This document shows positions 33,305 through 44,391 of a stretch of DNA of 64,000 nt, piece by piece. The first letter of the stretch is position 1, and each line of letters starts with the position of its first letter. A program made the position numbers and the translations under genes. Origin of the DNA: Sipunculus nudus (taxonomy: Eukaryota > Annelida > Sipuncula > Golfingiida > Sipunculidae); assembly GCA_026874595.1 (NCBI GenBank), contig CM049311.1:49231676-49295675 (forward strand), written 5' to 3'. The notes below the pieces were generated by a model. It was not told where the DNA came from and ran no database searches. It was given only the letters and a program-made list of their open reading frames with translations.

Positions 33305-35467
33305 AAACTAGATGTGTCGGAACGACACGAATGCCCCCGCCTGGGGCAAAAAAGAAACATTTGTTAAATTTTGTAAAAATTTTTAAGTTCAGGAGGTGTC
33401 GTTTGGTCAAAAGTAGGTCAACAAGGGCAAAATGTAAACTCGATCTGTAACGGGTCATTATCAAGCAACACACCAAAAATCAGGCCAGTATCTGCAGGCA
33501 TTGTGAAAAAAAAAGTCCATACATTTGCATTTTTCATAAAAATTTCTGTCTTTCATGAAATTTTCAATGTTCAGGATCTTTCATATGCTCAAAAATAGGT
33601 CAACTGGGACGAAACGCGAACTCGATCTGTAAGTGGTCATTATGCGCCCACAGACCAAACATTAGGCCAGTATCTGTAAGCACTGCATTGCAAAACTAGA
33701 ATATTAGCAAAAGCTGATAATCAGTTATAAATTTAAATTGGAGAGGTATGTACCATGTTTCATAACAATCCACCAAATGCTTCCTGAGAAATAAGCTCCT
33801 AAGTTTTTTTCCTATACTAAGCTCTGTGACCTTGAAAAGAAGGTCAAGATGATCCATCTTTGAACCTGACCAAGATTATGTAAATATCATGCAATAGCAC
33901 TGAAGAAATGAAGTTCCTGTGTTGAATACCTTTGGAGATATCCTGCACAAGAGGCCAAAATTGAAAAATCCGATAAAAATTCTTTAAAAAATCAGAAATT
34001 ATAGGTGGTGCTACCAAAATTGCGCAGCACACACAGACCATCATTCCAAATGATCATAGTAAGTTTTGTGAAAATCCACACAATGGTTCCTGAGATATAA
34101 GCTTCCGAATGTCTTTGTATAATCAGCTCTAAAACAAAGAAAAATAGGTTAAGGTCACCCATCTTTGCACTTGACCAAGATTTTGTAGATATACATCTTC
34201 ACTGTTGAAATAAAATTCCAAAGGTGAATCCTGTTAGAGATATCCCGCTCACAAGACCAAAATTGAAAAATCCGATAAAAAATCAGAAATTGCAGGTGGT
34301 GCCACCAAAATTGTGCAGCACGTACAGACCATCAGTCCCAATGATCATAGCAAGTTTTTTTTTTTAAAATCCACACAATGGTTCCTGAGATATAAGCTTC
34401 TGAGTGTTTTTCTATAATCATCTCTAAAATGTAGAAAAATGGGTCAAGGTCACCCATCTTCGAATATGACCGAGATTTTATCGATATACATCTGCACTGA
34501 TGAAATAAAATTCGAACGGTGAATCCTTTTAGAGATATCCCGCTCACAAGGTAAAAGTTAACAGACGCAGGACGGACGGACGCCGGACGGACAGACAGAC
34601 GGACGGACAGACGGACAGCTTGGGTGACGACAATGGCCCATCAGCCTATGAGCTGAGGGCTAAAAACGGCTGTACATGTACATTTGTCATGAAAATTTAT
34701 ATTTTTCATGAAATTTTCTATGTTAAGGAGCCGTAAAACAATCAAAAGTAGGTCAACAGGGACAAAACGCTAACTCGATCTGTAACCGGTCATTATCTGC
34801 CCACACATAAAAAAATCAGGCTAGTATCTGCAGGCATTGCGAAAAAAAAGTCCGTACATGTGCACTTGTCATGAAAATTTATATTTTTTCTGAAATTTTC
34901 TATGTTAGGGCACCGTCAAACGGTCAAAAGTAGGTCAACTGGGACAAAACCTAAACTTGATCTGTGACTGGTCATTATCTGCCCACACATCAAAAATCAG
35001 GCCAAAGTCTGCAGGCATTGCAAAAAAAAGTCTGTACATGTGTATTTGTCATGAAATTTATATTTTTCATGAATTTTTCTATGTTCAGGAGCCGTCAAAC
35101 GGTCAAAAGTAGGTCAACTGGGGCGAAACGCGAACTCGATCTGTAACTGGTCAGCATCTGCCCACACACCAAAAATCAGGCCAATATCTGCAGGCATTGC
35201 GAAAAAAAGTCCGTACATGTGTATTTCTCATGAAAGTTCATATTTTTCATGAAATTTCTAAGATAAGGAGCCGTAAAACAGTCAAAAGTAGGTAAACCGG
35301 GACGAAACGCAAACTCGATCTGTAACTGATCATTATCTGCCCACACACCAAAAATCAGGCCAATATCTGCTGGCATTGCGAAAAAAAGTCCGTACCGAAT
35401 GACGGAATGACAGAAGGACGGAAATGGGTAAAACTATATGCCCCGGCCACTTAGTGGCGGGGGCATA
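33305..35467 (+). mobile_element. Pearl/HINE-like non-autonomous element, interrupted
   Basis: The left end is AAACTAGATGTGTCGGAACG, whose GTGTCGGAACGACAC forms a hairpin, followed by ATGCCCCCGCC. The right end reads GGACGGAAATGGGTAAAAC...GCCCCGGCCACTTAGTGGCG, then GGCGGGGGCAT. ATGCCCCCGCC (left) and GGCGGGGGCAT (right) form perfect 11-bp subterminal inverted repeats, and the right end carries its own hairpin. The core consists of about 180-bp units like those at 23181-25853, with roughly two before and four after an insertion at about 33693-34675. This end structure plus tandem core is characteristic of bivalve Pearl elements and HINEs. No protein is encoded, so mobilisation would need an autonomous Helentron elsewhere. 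Confidence 0.8.
33693..34675 (+). mobile_element. Second tandem-core repeat nested in the Pearl-like element
   Basis: Unlike its host, this stretch has units of about 300 bp marked by GGTTCCTGAGATATAAGCTT (near 33775, 34085 and 34380), AAATCCGATAAAAA and AGGTGGTGCCACCAAAATTG. It ends in a GGACGGACGGACGCC/GACAGACGGACGGACAG run and TGGCCCATCAGCCTATGAGC. A CGGAC-rich run followed by a hairpin-like end is again HINE-like. Pearl units resume right after it. Confidence 0.75.
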
Positions 35468-35494
35468 AAAACACTATTATTAATATCAGTATAC

Positions 35495-35592
35495 AGGGCT
35501 TTCAGGAACGCGAAGATAAGCGTCTGTGACGCTCGAAATCTCTATCAGACGCTTGTTTTTCAGGGTGTCTGATCGGTGCGTGAAACCCTGGC
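35495..35592. repeat. Imperfect palindrome, about 98 bp
   Basis: CAGGGCTTTCAGGAACGCG at the left pairs with CGGTGCGTGAAACCCTG at the right. Inside, AAGCGTCTG pairs with CAGACGCTT. Likely a small foldback MITE. Confidence 0.7.
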
Positions 35593-35741
35593 TGTAGGAT
35601 CAATGGGATAAAATCAAGCTTTTACAGCAATTACCTTTTAATTGACTAACTGAAACAAACCAGTTACGTATTTAAACTGTGCAGAACTGAACCCTTCATT
35701 TCATTATATTCAAGTCATAGGCCTATAATAATACAGTAGTT

Positions 35742-38160
35742 ACTAGCTCAGCTGATTGAAAGTCATCTGAGCTGTAGCGATAACTCTTTGTCCGTCCGTC
35801 TGTCTTCTAACCTTACATCCAGTGAGTTCCATATAAATCTCCTTGAAAACCTAAATTTAGGTCTCTGTTACCCATATCATCGGAGCTATGGGGCTCAGAT
35901 GTACTCCCCTAAATATTTAAAAAATTGACACAAAAGCTTCAGTATCTGAACAACTAATGCATTGATCAACATGATTCTTTGCATGCATATTGATCATGGA
36001 GTGTTTCATCAGTTTCTGCAGATATGTGGCGCCCCCCTGTATTTTTTCAAATTTAAACTTTTTTATTTTTTATTTTTGAGACCTTCAAAGATGCGGTCGT
36101 CCGTCTGTCTGTCTGTCTCTCTCTCTAGGTATTGCTGGTGACTGTTTTAACATCATTGCCGCAATCGTTTGTCTCCAGTCCTCCCTGCTGGTGGTCATTG
36201 ATTCTGCCTCTTGAGGTGTCCGCCTAATGGAGGTCCCTGTTGATGGTGTCTGACCACCTCTGTCTCTACCTGCCCTGGTTTCTCCTTCCTCCTATAGCTA
36301 ATGGGTCCCATCTGTACATACGTTGAGGTAGCCGACTCTGCTCCTTCCTTTGCATGTGACCATACCACCTTAGTCTTGTTCTCTTTATGATGGTAGAGGC
36401 ATACATCTGTTGGGTCATTCTCGGATGTCACTGTTTCTTTTCCGATGCCACCACTTAACCTTGAGGATTGCTCGAAGGCAGCGTGAATCAAAGGCATCCA
36501 GTCTTTGCTCCTGTTCTGTTTTCTTGTTGTTTCTCAGGTCTCTGCTCCATATAGTAGTGTTGGCACCACGACAGCGTTATATATTTTTAATTTTGTTTGA
36601 AGCTTGATCTTAGTTTGTCAAACCTTCTTCATTGACCTAAATACAGTACCAGCTCTTCCTAATCTTATATTTAATTCTTGCTCCAAGGAGTTCGTAGGGG
36701 TAACATCCGACCCCAAGTGGCAGAAGCTGTCGACTTGTTCCAGTACATGAACCTCGTCCTCGACGATTGCTTGTACTTTTCCGGATGTCCTCACCTTCGT
36801 CTTGGAGACCACCAGTCCAACTTCCTCGCCAGCTGTTTTCAGTCTTGTTAAGGCCACCGAGGCCTCTTTGTCTCCCTTCTCTATCAGAGTCACATCATCT
36901 GCGAAGTCTATATCGCCTAGTTTCCATGCTTCCTTTTTCCCCAACCGTGTCCTTGGGTCGTCCGTTAACAGGGCATAAATCGTAACCGTTGGATCTAGAA
37001 TCTTCTAACTTGATATCCAGGGAGGTCTCTGAAAAGTCTCCTTGGAAACCTGAAATAAGGTCTCTGTTACCCCTATCTCTCAGCTATGGGGCTAATAAGT
37101 ATCCCCAGAATAATTGTAAATTTGATACCAAATCTCCAGTATCTGAATAACAAATGCATTGATCACCATGATTCTTTCAATGCATATTGATCATAGAGTG
37201 ATACATCATGACCTACAGGCTGGTGGTGCCTCCTGTATTTTTTCGACTATCTACGCATTTTTTGTAGCTCAGTAAACTGAAAGTTATCTGAGATATAGCA
37301 ATCACCCTTTGTCCGTCGTCCGGCCGTCCATTAACATGGCACCAATCGTAACCATAATGCCTGGTATCATATACCTCTGCATCCTGAGAGGTCCTCAAAG
37401 GTTCTACTTAGAAAACTGAAATTAGGTAACTGTGGCCTATATTCTTTGAGTAACGGAGCATGTTTACTCCCCCCTCCCCCCCCCCCCGAATAATTAAAAA
37501 AAGAATACACACTAATAGCCAGCTTCCTCAGAAACGGCTTGATGGATTATATTATCATAAAATTTGGTGTGCTTACGGGTCTAAATGAACTTGGTTACTT
37601 GGAATGAATAGAGGCGCCACCTACATTGTCCTAATTTTTACGAATTTTTACCCGTATTTTTATATTAAATATTCCCTCTAGTTCCTCAAAGGTCTCCTCC
37701 GAAACCTGAAATTTGGTGACTGTCACCAATATTCTCTAAGTTACGGGGGGTGGTTGAGCACCCCAGAAATAATGTAAAATACATACAAATTGCCAGATAC
37801 CTCAGGAACGGCTAGATGGATTTTCATCAAATTGTGTGTGCTTATGGGTCTTAATGATTCTTAGCTACTAGTATGAATGATGGCACCACCTGCATTATCT
37901 TAAATTTAACGAATTTGTACCAGTATATTTTAGAACAATAGGCCTGTTAACAAGGCACAAATCGTATCCGTAATGGCTAGAATCATAAACCTCTGCATCC
38001 TGAGAGTTCCTAAAAAGTTCTCCTCAGAAACCTGAAATTAGGTCACTGTGAAATATATTCTCCGAGTTACGGGGCGTATTTGAGCACCCTAGAAATATTG
38101 TAACAATAAATACAAATTTCTAGATTTCCCAGAAAAGGCTGGATGGCTTGTCGATAAGGT
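35742..38160 (+). mobile_element. Tandem-unit repeat family (3-4 diverged units), LINE-interrupted
   Basis: Begins with the hairpin AGCTCAGCTGATTGAAAGTC/ATCTGAGCT. Recurrent phrases are CTTTGTCCGTCCGTC, AACCTGAAATTAGGTCTCTG, GCTATGGGGCT, AATGCATTGATCA-CATGATTCTTT, GCATATTGATCAT and GGTGGTGCC/GGCGCCACCT. They occur near 35.85, 37.05, 37.4 and 37.7-38.1 kb. The 36105-36955 segment is an unrelated LINE inserted into it. A short fragment of the same family lies near 45275-45370. The structure again suggests a tandem-core non-autonomous element. Confidence 0.7.
36105..36955 (-). pseudogene. 5'-truncated LINE reverse transcriptase remnant (RTE-like)
   Basis: Read on the minus strand, the open part (36944 down to 36618) contains the RT catalytic motif Phe-Ala-Asp-Asp at about 36905-36894, preceded by LGDID. 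A spaced LGSDVTP...LEQELNIRLGRAG motif follows, typical of the RT thumb region of animal non-LTR elements. Beyond it, after stops and frame changes, recognisable segments continue: VVVPTLLYGAE, LRNNKKTEQEQRLDAFDSRC, LRAILKVKWWHRKRNSDI and a terminal DWRQTIAAM. The endonuclease and the fingers/palm N-terminus are missing. The 3' end is a simple GACA/GAGA tail, as in RTE-type LINEs. The element is flanked by GGTCGTCCGT on both sides (36095-36104 and 36956-36965), a candidate 10-bp target-site duplication, though the host repeat is itself CGTCC-rich. Not functional. Confidence 0.85.
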
Positions 38161-39208
38161 ATAAATGTCGTTTTAACCCTAAAATTATCACAATTTTGAA
38201 AATGGGTTACTTTTCGGGCATTTACTTTCGTATCTAATTGCAAAAAGTTGAATCCGATGACAATATGAATTCTCAACTAAAACTTGATAAATTAATTACA
38301 AAAACAACACACGTCCGAGGCGACTGTATACACACAGTGGCAGTCCATGCTGATGGCCCTACCACACACTCTTTGATAGACAGCTGTGTAGCCAATGACG
38401 CACTTTCAGCTGATTAGTGAGTACACAAATACGATTATCATGCCGACAACCGACTCCACGATCCAGTGTCTATGGCGGAGAAATGTCATCGTATCAGTAC
38501 AATGTTTACTGTTTGTTTTTACTGCCCTTGCCCCTACGTAAACCTAGCTACCTGTTATTGTCTGTAATTGTGACAATTTTGGCAGTGCCTTAAACTATAT
38601 GCACCTGGAAAAATAAAAACTTTAATAACAGCTCCAATTACAACAACATTAGATCACTGTAGTTAACAAGCAGGTTTACGACTAATCACCATGGACCGCC
38701 GCAAAAAAAATCTTGAATGAGCGACAGAGCGAACGTCCAGCGAAAACTGCTGTGCCACTCCGCGGAAACCTAGAAATCTGGAAGGCTTGTGGACAGCCAC
38801 GACGAGGACACCCGAGGGTTTCCTGAACTGTCACAACATGGTGTATAATTGTACATGTGTGTACATTGTTGATATATAAATATGTGCTACACACACGTCA
38901 CATAACATGAATGTAAATAAACTCATTTCCTCATACACCTTAGTAAGTTTTCCTTGCGTTGCGATGTGAGAGAGGAGAGGGAAAAGAGAGAGAAAAAAGT
39001 ATATGGGGTTAATTATCAACGAATATAATCAGCTCATACTGAATGATTAGCAAGTATATATATGGAAAGAGAGTAAAATACATTTGATGTTTGTTTTGAT
39101 GAGTTGAGGAGCAGGAGGTATGACCGGGTCGCTGCTATCAGCGCGGCGAGCGTTTATTCTTTAAGCACCTGATAGGCAGCCACCTCGGCACGCGTCACTA
39201 AGCGTGCC
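38161..39208. other. Noncoding stretch
   Basis: No exon or defined repeat was seen. The 38.68-38.9 kb frame has no recognisable domain. The last 100 bases are more GC-rich. Confidence 0.45.
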
Positions 39209-39210
39209 TA

Positions 39211-39375
39211 CACTCTAAGAAAAAAGTGTTCTTGAAGGTTCTTTCAAGAACCCTACGAGTTCTTTATGGAACCCTGGCTAGACAAAGAACCCTTTTGGGG
39301 ACTTATGGGTTCTACTTAGTATACTTAAGGTTCTTTGTTTACCAAGGGTTCTTTCTAGAACCTCTGTCCATACAC
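39211..39375 (+). repeat. Left subterminal GGTTCTTT/AAGAACC region
   Basis: After the 16-bp TIR there are inverted-oriented GGTTCTTT and AAGAACCC motifs roughly every 15-30 bases, up to GGGTTCTTTCTAGAACCTC near 39345-39363. They are plausible transposase-binding repeats. Confidence 0.8.
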
Positions 39376-39943
39376 AGAGATAAACTCAATCTGAGTCTGT
39401 TAAATGATTATGTATAAGAAATTTCTAAAATATTACCAGTCCCAGAAAAGAAACAGCCAAAACAGAAATTTAAATTGACAAATATATTCCACATGATCTA
39501 TTTCTGTTAATTACGATGATATTTTCTTATTCTAAATGTATACATCTATTTCCTTTTATTCTCATGTGTAGGTGCATTATACATCTGTGTGCAATACATG
39601 ATTCCCCATACATCTTTACTGCGCGTTTGTGTATGGCTATGTGCATTATGTATGTGAGATCTAGGCTTATTTAACACGCCTCATTAAGCCCGTTTTGTCA
39701 AAACAGAAGCCCTGGACACCGTCCTTGTAGTCTATATATGTATAGTCTGTGCATACCCTTGACCTCGGAAACCCACACTTTTTGCATGACTTCATTGGCT
39801 TGAATTAATTAAAAGTGACAAATTCATTTCTGGTGTGGGTGCATCACTGTGTTCGAAACAAACCACTTTTAAGCTTGAAAAAATGACATATACACATAAT
39901 ATAGGCCTATACACTCATATGATGTACCCACACACACACACGC

Positions 39944-39945
<2 letters not shown>

Positions 39946-39988
<43 letters not shown>

Positions 39989-40181
39989 TATATATGTTTT
40001 ATACATATATATGTTTATATGTATATATATAATATATATACTTATTTATACTTATGCATATTTTTATATATCGATATTAATAATCAGTTACATTTAACTT
40101 ATATATATATAATAAATATAATCCAATATAAGAGATACAAATATAAATGTATAAATATTTAATACTAGTAAAGATATATAC

Positions 40182-40216
<35 letters not shown>

Positions 40217-40217
40217 G
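39946..40217. repeat. (TA)n-rich block
   Basis: (TA)n at 39946-39985 is followed by interrupted TA-rich sequence and a second run at about 40180-40217, directly upstream of the 118-bp array. Confidence 0.9.
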
Positions 40218-40232
40218 AGATATGTATTTGTA

Positions 40233-41530
40233 TGTATCTGTGTCTGTGCGTGTGTATGTATATATAATAGTCTTTATTTAAGCTAGCATGTATCTGTCAG
40301 TGTTTGCACTGCAATGATTAGGTCTCAGTTTATCACGGTCCCCCGTAACCTGTATCTGTGTCTGTGCGTGTGTATGTATATATAATAGTCTTTATTTAAG
40401 CTAGCATGTATCTGTCAGTGTTTGCACTGCAATGATTAGGTCTCAGTTTATCACGGTCCCCCGTAACCTGTATCTGTGTCTGTGCGTGTGTATGTATATA
40501 TAATAGTCTTTATTTAAGCTAGCATGTATCTGTCAGTGTTTGCACTGCAATGATTAGGTCTCAGTTTATCACGGTCCCCCGTAACCTGTATCTGTGTCTG
40601 TGCGTGTGTATGTATATATAATAGTCTTTATTTAAGCTAGCATGTATCTGTCAGTGTTTGCACTGCAATGATTAGGTCTCAGTTTATCACGGTCCCCCGT
40701 AACCTGTATCTGTGGCTGTGCGTGTGTATGTATATATAATAGTCTTTATTTAAGCTAGCATGTATCTGTCAGTGTTTGCACTGCAATGATTAGGTCTCAG
40801 TTTATCACGGTCCCCCGTAACCTGTATCTGTGTCTGTGCGTGTGTATGTATATATAATAGTCTTTATTTAAGCTAGCATGTATCTGTCAGTGTTTGCACT
40901 GCAATAATAAGGTCTCAGTTTATCACGGTCCCCCGTAACCTGTATCTGTGTCTGTGCGTGTGTATGTATATATAATAGTCTTTATTTAAGCTAGCATGTA
41001 TCTGTCAGTGTTTGCACTGCAATGATTAGGTCTCAGTTTATCACGGTCCCCCGTAACCTGTATCTGTGTCTGTGCGTGTGTATGTATATATAATAGTCTT
41101 TATTTAAGCTAGCATGTATCTGTCAGTGTTTGCACTGCAATGATTAGGTCTCAGTTTATCACGGTCCCCCGTAACCTGTATCTGTGTCTGTGCGTGTGTA
41201 TGTATATATAATAGTCTTTATTTAAGCTAGCATGTATCTGTCAGTGTTTGCACTGCAATGATTAGGTCTCAGTTTATCACGGTCCCCCGTAACCTGTATC
41301 TGTGTCTGTGCGTGTGTATGTATATATAATAGTCTTTATTTAAGCTAGCATGTATCTGTCAGTGTTTGCACTGCAATGATTAGGTCTCAGTTTATCACGG
41401 TCCCCCGTAACCTGTATCTGTGTCTGTGCGTGTGTATGTATATATAATAGTCTTTATTTAAGCTAGCATGTATCTGTCAGTGTTTGCACTGCAATGATTA
41501 GGTCTCAGTTTATCACGGTCCCCCGTAACC
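40233..41530 (+). repeat. Eleven 118-bp tandem units upstream of the transposon gene
   Basis: Units begin at 40233, 40351, 40469, 40587, 40705, 40823, 40941, 41059, 41177, 41295 and 41413 and end at 41530. By eye they are almost identical. I noticed one substitution in unit 5 (GTGGCTG) and two in unit 6 (AATAATAAGG). Each contains a TATATATAATAGTC AT-box, a CTGTCAGTGTTTGCACTGCA segment and a CACGGTCCCCCGTAACC end. The last unit runs without a gap into the presumed first exon of the gene. Near-identity indicates recent expansion or gene-conversion homogenisation. There are no unique spacers, so this is not a CRISPR array. Confidence 0.97.
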
Positions 41531-41820
41531 TCCGTAGGTTTTGCGCGGTGTGCATGAAGGTCTCTATAGTCCAGCCGTGTCAAGATTATCAGCTCATGGC
41601 TGAGTGGCCCTGTAAGAAAACTCCTCGGCGGATTTTGCGTTGCTGGGTTTTCCGGTGGGTCTCAAACCGGTGTTTTTACAACAGTTGAGGTCAGATATCA
41701 CGAAGGGTAATCTTCATCCTTAAAAGATCGTGTAGCTCGGACAGCTGGACACAACAGCTACAGCATTCTACAGGCTAGAAGTGCGGTTACAACCTCAAGA
41801 CTTTTAATCTTCTGAATCAG
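41413..41820 (+). promoter_or_regulatory. Presumed promoter and untranslated first exon
   Basis: The last 118-bp unit supplies a TATA-like box (TATATATAATAG, near 41444-41455). Downstream, 41531-41819 is GC-balanced compared with its surroundings and ends TCTGAATCAG, followed by a consensus 5' splice site GTAAGT at about 41821. In the register required by exon 2, a TAG lies about 15 codons upstream of the splice site and no ATG intervenes. The exon would therefore be untranslated, or the true coding start is elsewhere. The transcription start itself is not visible. Confidence 0.45.
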
Positions 41821-42213
41821 GTAAGTCAAAAAATAAATTCATAATAGTTTATATTATATTCCTGTAGCGCCCACTTAATATTATCATACTCATTTTATGT
41901 TCTGGTAATCATAAGAGGGACCCCGTCGAACCATGGTAAAGGCAATAGGTAATGTTATTACGTCTCCGCTACTTCTCCAAAGTCATCCGAAAATTAGCCT
42001 CTCTCTCAGCCCGCACATGTAAACAGTAAACAGGTCCGCTCAAGATTCCGTGAATAATGTCTGGATATTTACTCGCCTGTCCATTCACCTGCATAATTCT
42101 ACAAATCGGATTTCATGAATACTATTAGTATAAATGAAAGCTTCTTAGAACATTGATAATGTGAAAGAAACAAAAATTAACTTCATCTGATGATTTACAT
42201 GCTCTTATATATT

Positions 42214-42215
<2 letters not shown>

Positions 42216-42272
<57 letters not shown>
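42216..42272. repeat. (TA)n microsatellite in intron 1 of the transposon gene
   Basis: Pure alternating TA. The sequences on either side (GAAAG/CCTTCTTA-AACATTGAT and AACTTCATCTG-TGATTTA) are a direct duplication of about 80 bases surrounding the tract, near 42135-42208 and 42277-42350. Confidence 0.9.
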
Positions 42273-42275
<3 letters not shown>

Positions 42276-42371
42276 TAAATGAAACCTTCTTAAAACATTG
42301 ATATTGTGAGAGAAACAAAAATCAACTTCATCTGGTGATTTATATGCTCTTGTATATTTGTATAATCACAG

Positions 42372-44003
42372 ATCCTTCAAGACCTTGGCTGTGAGGATGC
42401 AAAGAGCATTGACCTACACGTCAGGGATACACAGGGGGAGATGTGCCGTACCATGCCTGACCTTGAGGTGTTAAAGGACCGGATGGCCAGGACCCTGCAC
42501 CAAAGAGAGGTGGACAGTGATGTAATGGACGTGGAGCTGTTCCTGCATAAGTACCCATGCCTGAGAAGACCAGATATGGTATTTCAAAAATAATTTTTTT
42601 TAATTCATTCGGACTGTTCACATAATTCTTTGTGGAAAATGTTTTTTTGTATACATGTATATATATATGCCTCCTGTTTAAAACATCTATTTAATTTGCT
42701 GTAGACACATCTGCTTAAAAACATTTGTTGAAAAATTAGCTGGTAAAAAACTAATTTGCCAAGGTTTTTGTGTTCTGGTGACAAAAATTTATATATATTT
42801 GTTATTGACCCCCTCTTGTGTACTTTTTATTTAGATTCTGCTAGAAATGAGTCAGAGGTATGACATGCAGCCACTGAAGGAGCTACGCAGCTTTCTATAT
42901 GAGAAAGATGTCAGCATCATCTCTGCATGTGGAAACTCACCATTCAAGCGAGCACTTGAATGTCATGTTGGTGGATGTTTGGAAGAAACCCGGCGGAAGG
43001 GTGAGTTTATACATTATATGCAACATTCCTGTCATAAAGAACTGCAAGGTTCAGACCTTTGTCCATTAAATCTATAACAAGACAAATACAGTCCAGGGGA
43101 TAATGTTATATGTCGTGATGCTGTGCCACACATATATTTTTTATATGAATTAACAGTTTCACTCAGATTTTCTTTCAGATATGTCGGGGAGTACAGGAAC
43201 AAGGAGACCTGCAAAGGCAATAATAACCAAGAGTAACTTTCATAATGTATACTTTTGTAAAATATCTTCATTTTTTCATTTCAGAGCTATCCATGAATGC
43301 AGCAGCTCTACTGTTGCCCACTCTGTTGAAAGAAAAAGGAGACGGCCTCTTTGTCATGAAACAGGTACCAGCAACTATTTAATTTATATATTAAATCTAC
43401 ATTATTGTTAATATTTCAGATTGTATGTTTATTAAGCTTTGATTTGACTGGAATCATTGACATTTTGGTTGTAGTCAATTAATATATTGTAAAATGAAAT
43501 AAAAGAAATAGTTAATTAAAAAATGATAATAAGTAAAATTGTTAAAATTAAGTGTACTTCCACTACCAGTGCCCCTTAAACTAGTTTTTGCTATAAGGTC
43601 TTTTTATTTCTATCATATTGATATCCTATTAACTGAAGAATCACATGCACTTGTTCTGTGAACACTATATTTCAAATCAATATTTTATATTTTTCAGGAT
43701 GATGCAAAGTTGACCCCAACTGCTGTGTTCAACAACTGCACAGAAGAAGGGAACCCACTATCTGCCAGAAGTGTTTCGATCTCAGTTGACAAAACCGTTG
43801 TTATCAATGAGGACACATGCATGGACGCAATGACAGCCATCAGTGTTGTAGTGGAACTATATTTCGTTTTCGGTATCACATACCAGAAGAACATAAAGAA
43901 CACCTTGGATTTCCTCCACACAAAGGTTTTCACATTACCAGAGGCACCAAAGAATCTGCGTCCATCAATAGTCAAAGTGTGTGGTCAGCTTGGACTAAAT
44001 TAA
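42372..44003 (+). CDS. Spliced gene inside the transposon, uncharacterised protein family
   Basis: Inferred exons are 42372-42578, 42835-43000, 43285-43364 and 43698-44003. Acceptors are CACAG, TTTAG, TTCAG and TTCAG. Donors are GTATTT, GTGAGT and GTACCA. Phases 0, 1 and 0 join cleanly into 252 codons ending in TAA. The protein starts ILQDLGCEDA, and the first in-frame ATG is at codon 24 (about 42441). It continues through VELFLHKYPCLRRPDM, then ILLEMSQRYDMQPLKELRSF. After SACGNSPFKRALECH comes LSMNAAALLLPTLLKEKGD. The C-terminal 100 residues contain VSISVDKTVVI, AISVVVELYFVFGITY and a final LRPSIVKVCGQLGLN. The order (Tyr-Pro-Cys-Leu motif, a leucine-rich LLPTLLKEKGD segment, then a terminal segment with a hydrophobic 'ELYFVFGITY' core) resembles a large uncharacterised protein family repeated in fish and invertebrate genomes. 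This is a resemblance by memory, not an alignment. No catalytic triad or transmembrane segment is evident. The N-terminus is unresolved. AATAAA-like signals lie near 44070 and 44127. Confidence 0.7.
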
Positions 44004-44391
44004 AAGAACTGGTGCTGAACTGTTTATGATAACTCAAAGATAAAGAAATTATATTGTGGAGTATATAGCTAATAAAACTACTGGTGATTGATTAAATGTG
44101 GATTGAAGGAAGAATGTGTTATTTAAATAAATGATTTTTATTTAAGAATTGTGTGTTTCCTTTAATACTTCATTCCCTTCATATCCCTTTCCATACCCCA
44201 AGAAGAAATGGCATGCACTTAGATGAAATTAATAATTATTCAGTATGTCATATAATCACTTAGACAAAAATATTGGCCTTCACAGAAAGAATACTTCTAA
44301 AGATGTCCCTCTGCCCCTCTGCTAAAAATGATCCAGAAGATGATTCCCTGTATCCATTATAATATTCCAATATATCAGTGTTCCTCTGCAT

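Noticed and set aside
40233-41530. CRISPR array
   Set aside because: The 118-bp units are contiguous with no unique spacers, and the context is eukaryotic. The same reasoning excludes the 47-bp, 180-bp and 277-bp arrays.
41494-41688. 64-codon frame spanning the last 118-bp unit and the presumed first exon
   Set aside because: It stops before the GTAAGT donor, is not in the register needed by exon 2, and has no recognisable domain.
43179-43246. Extra exon between coding exons 3 and 4 of the transposon gene
   Set aside because: It has a good CTTTCAG acceptor and an open frame, but the candidate segment of 68 bases is not a multiple of three and would break the phase that joins 43000 to 43285 cleanly. 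An alternative transcript is possible.
43710-44029. A second frame (70 codons) overlapping the last exon of the transposon gene
   Set aside because: It is out of register with the other spliced exons. The frame ending at 44003 joins them correctly.
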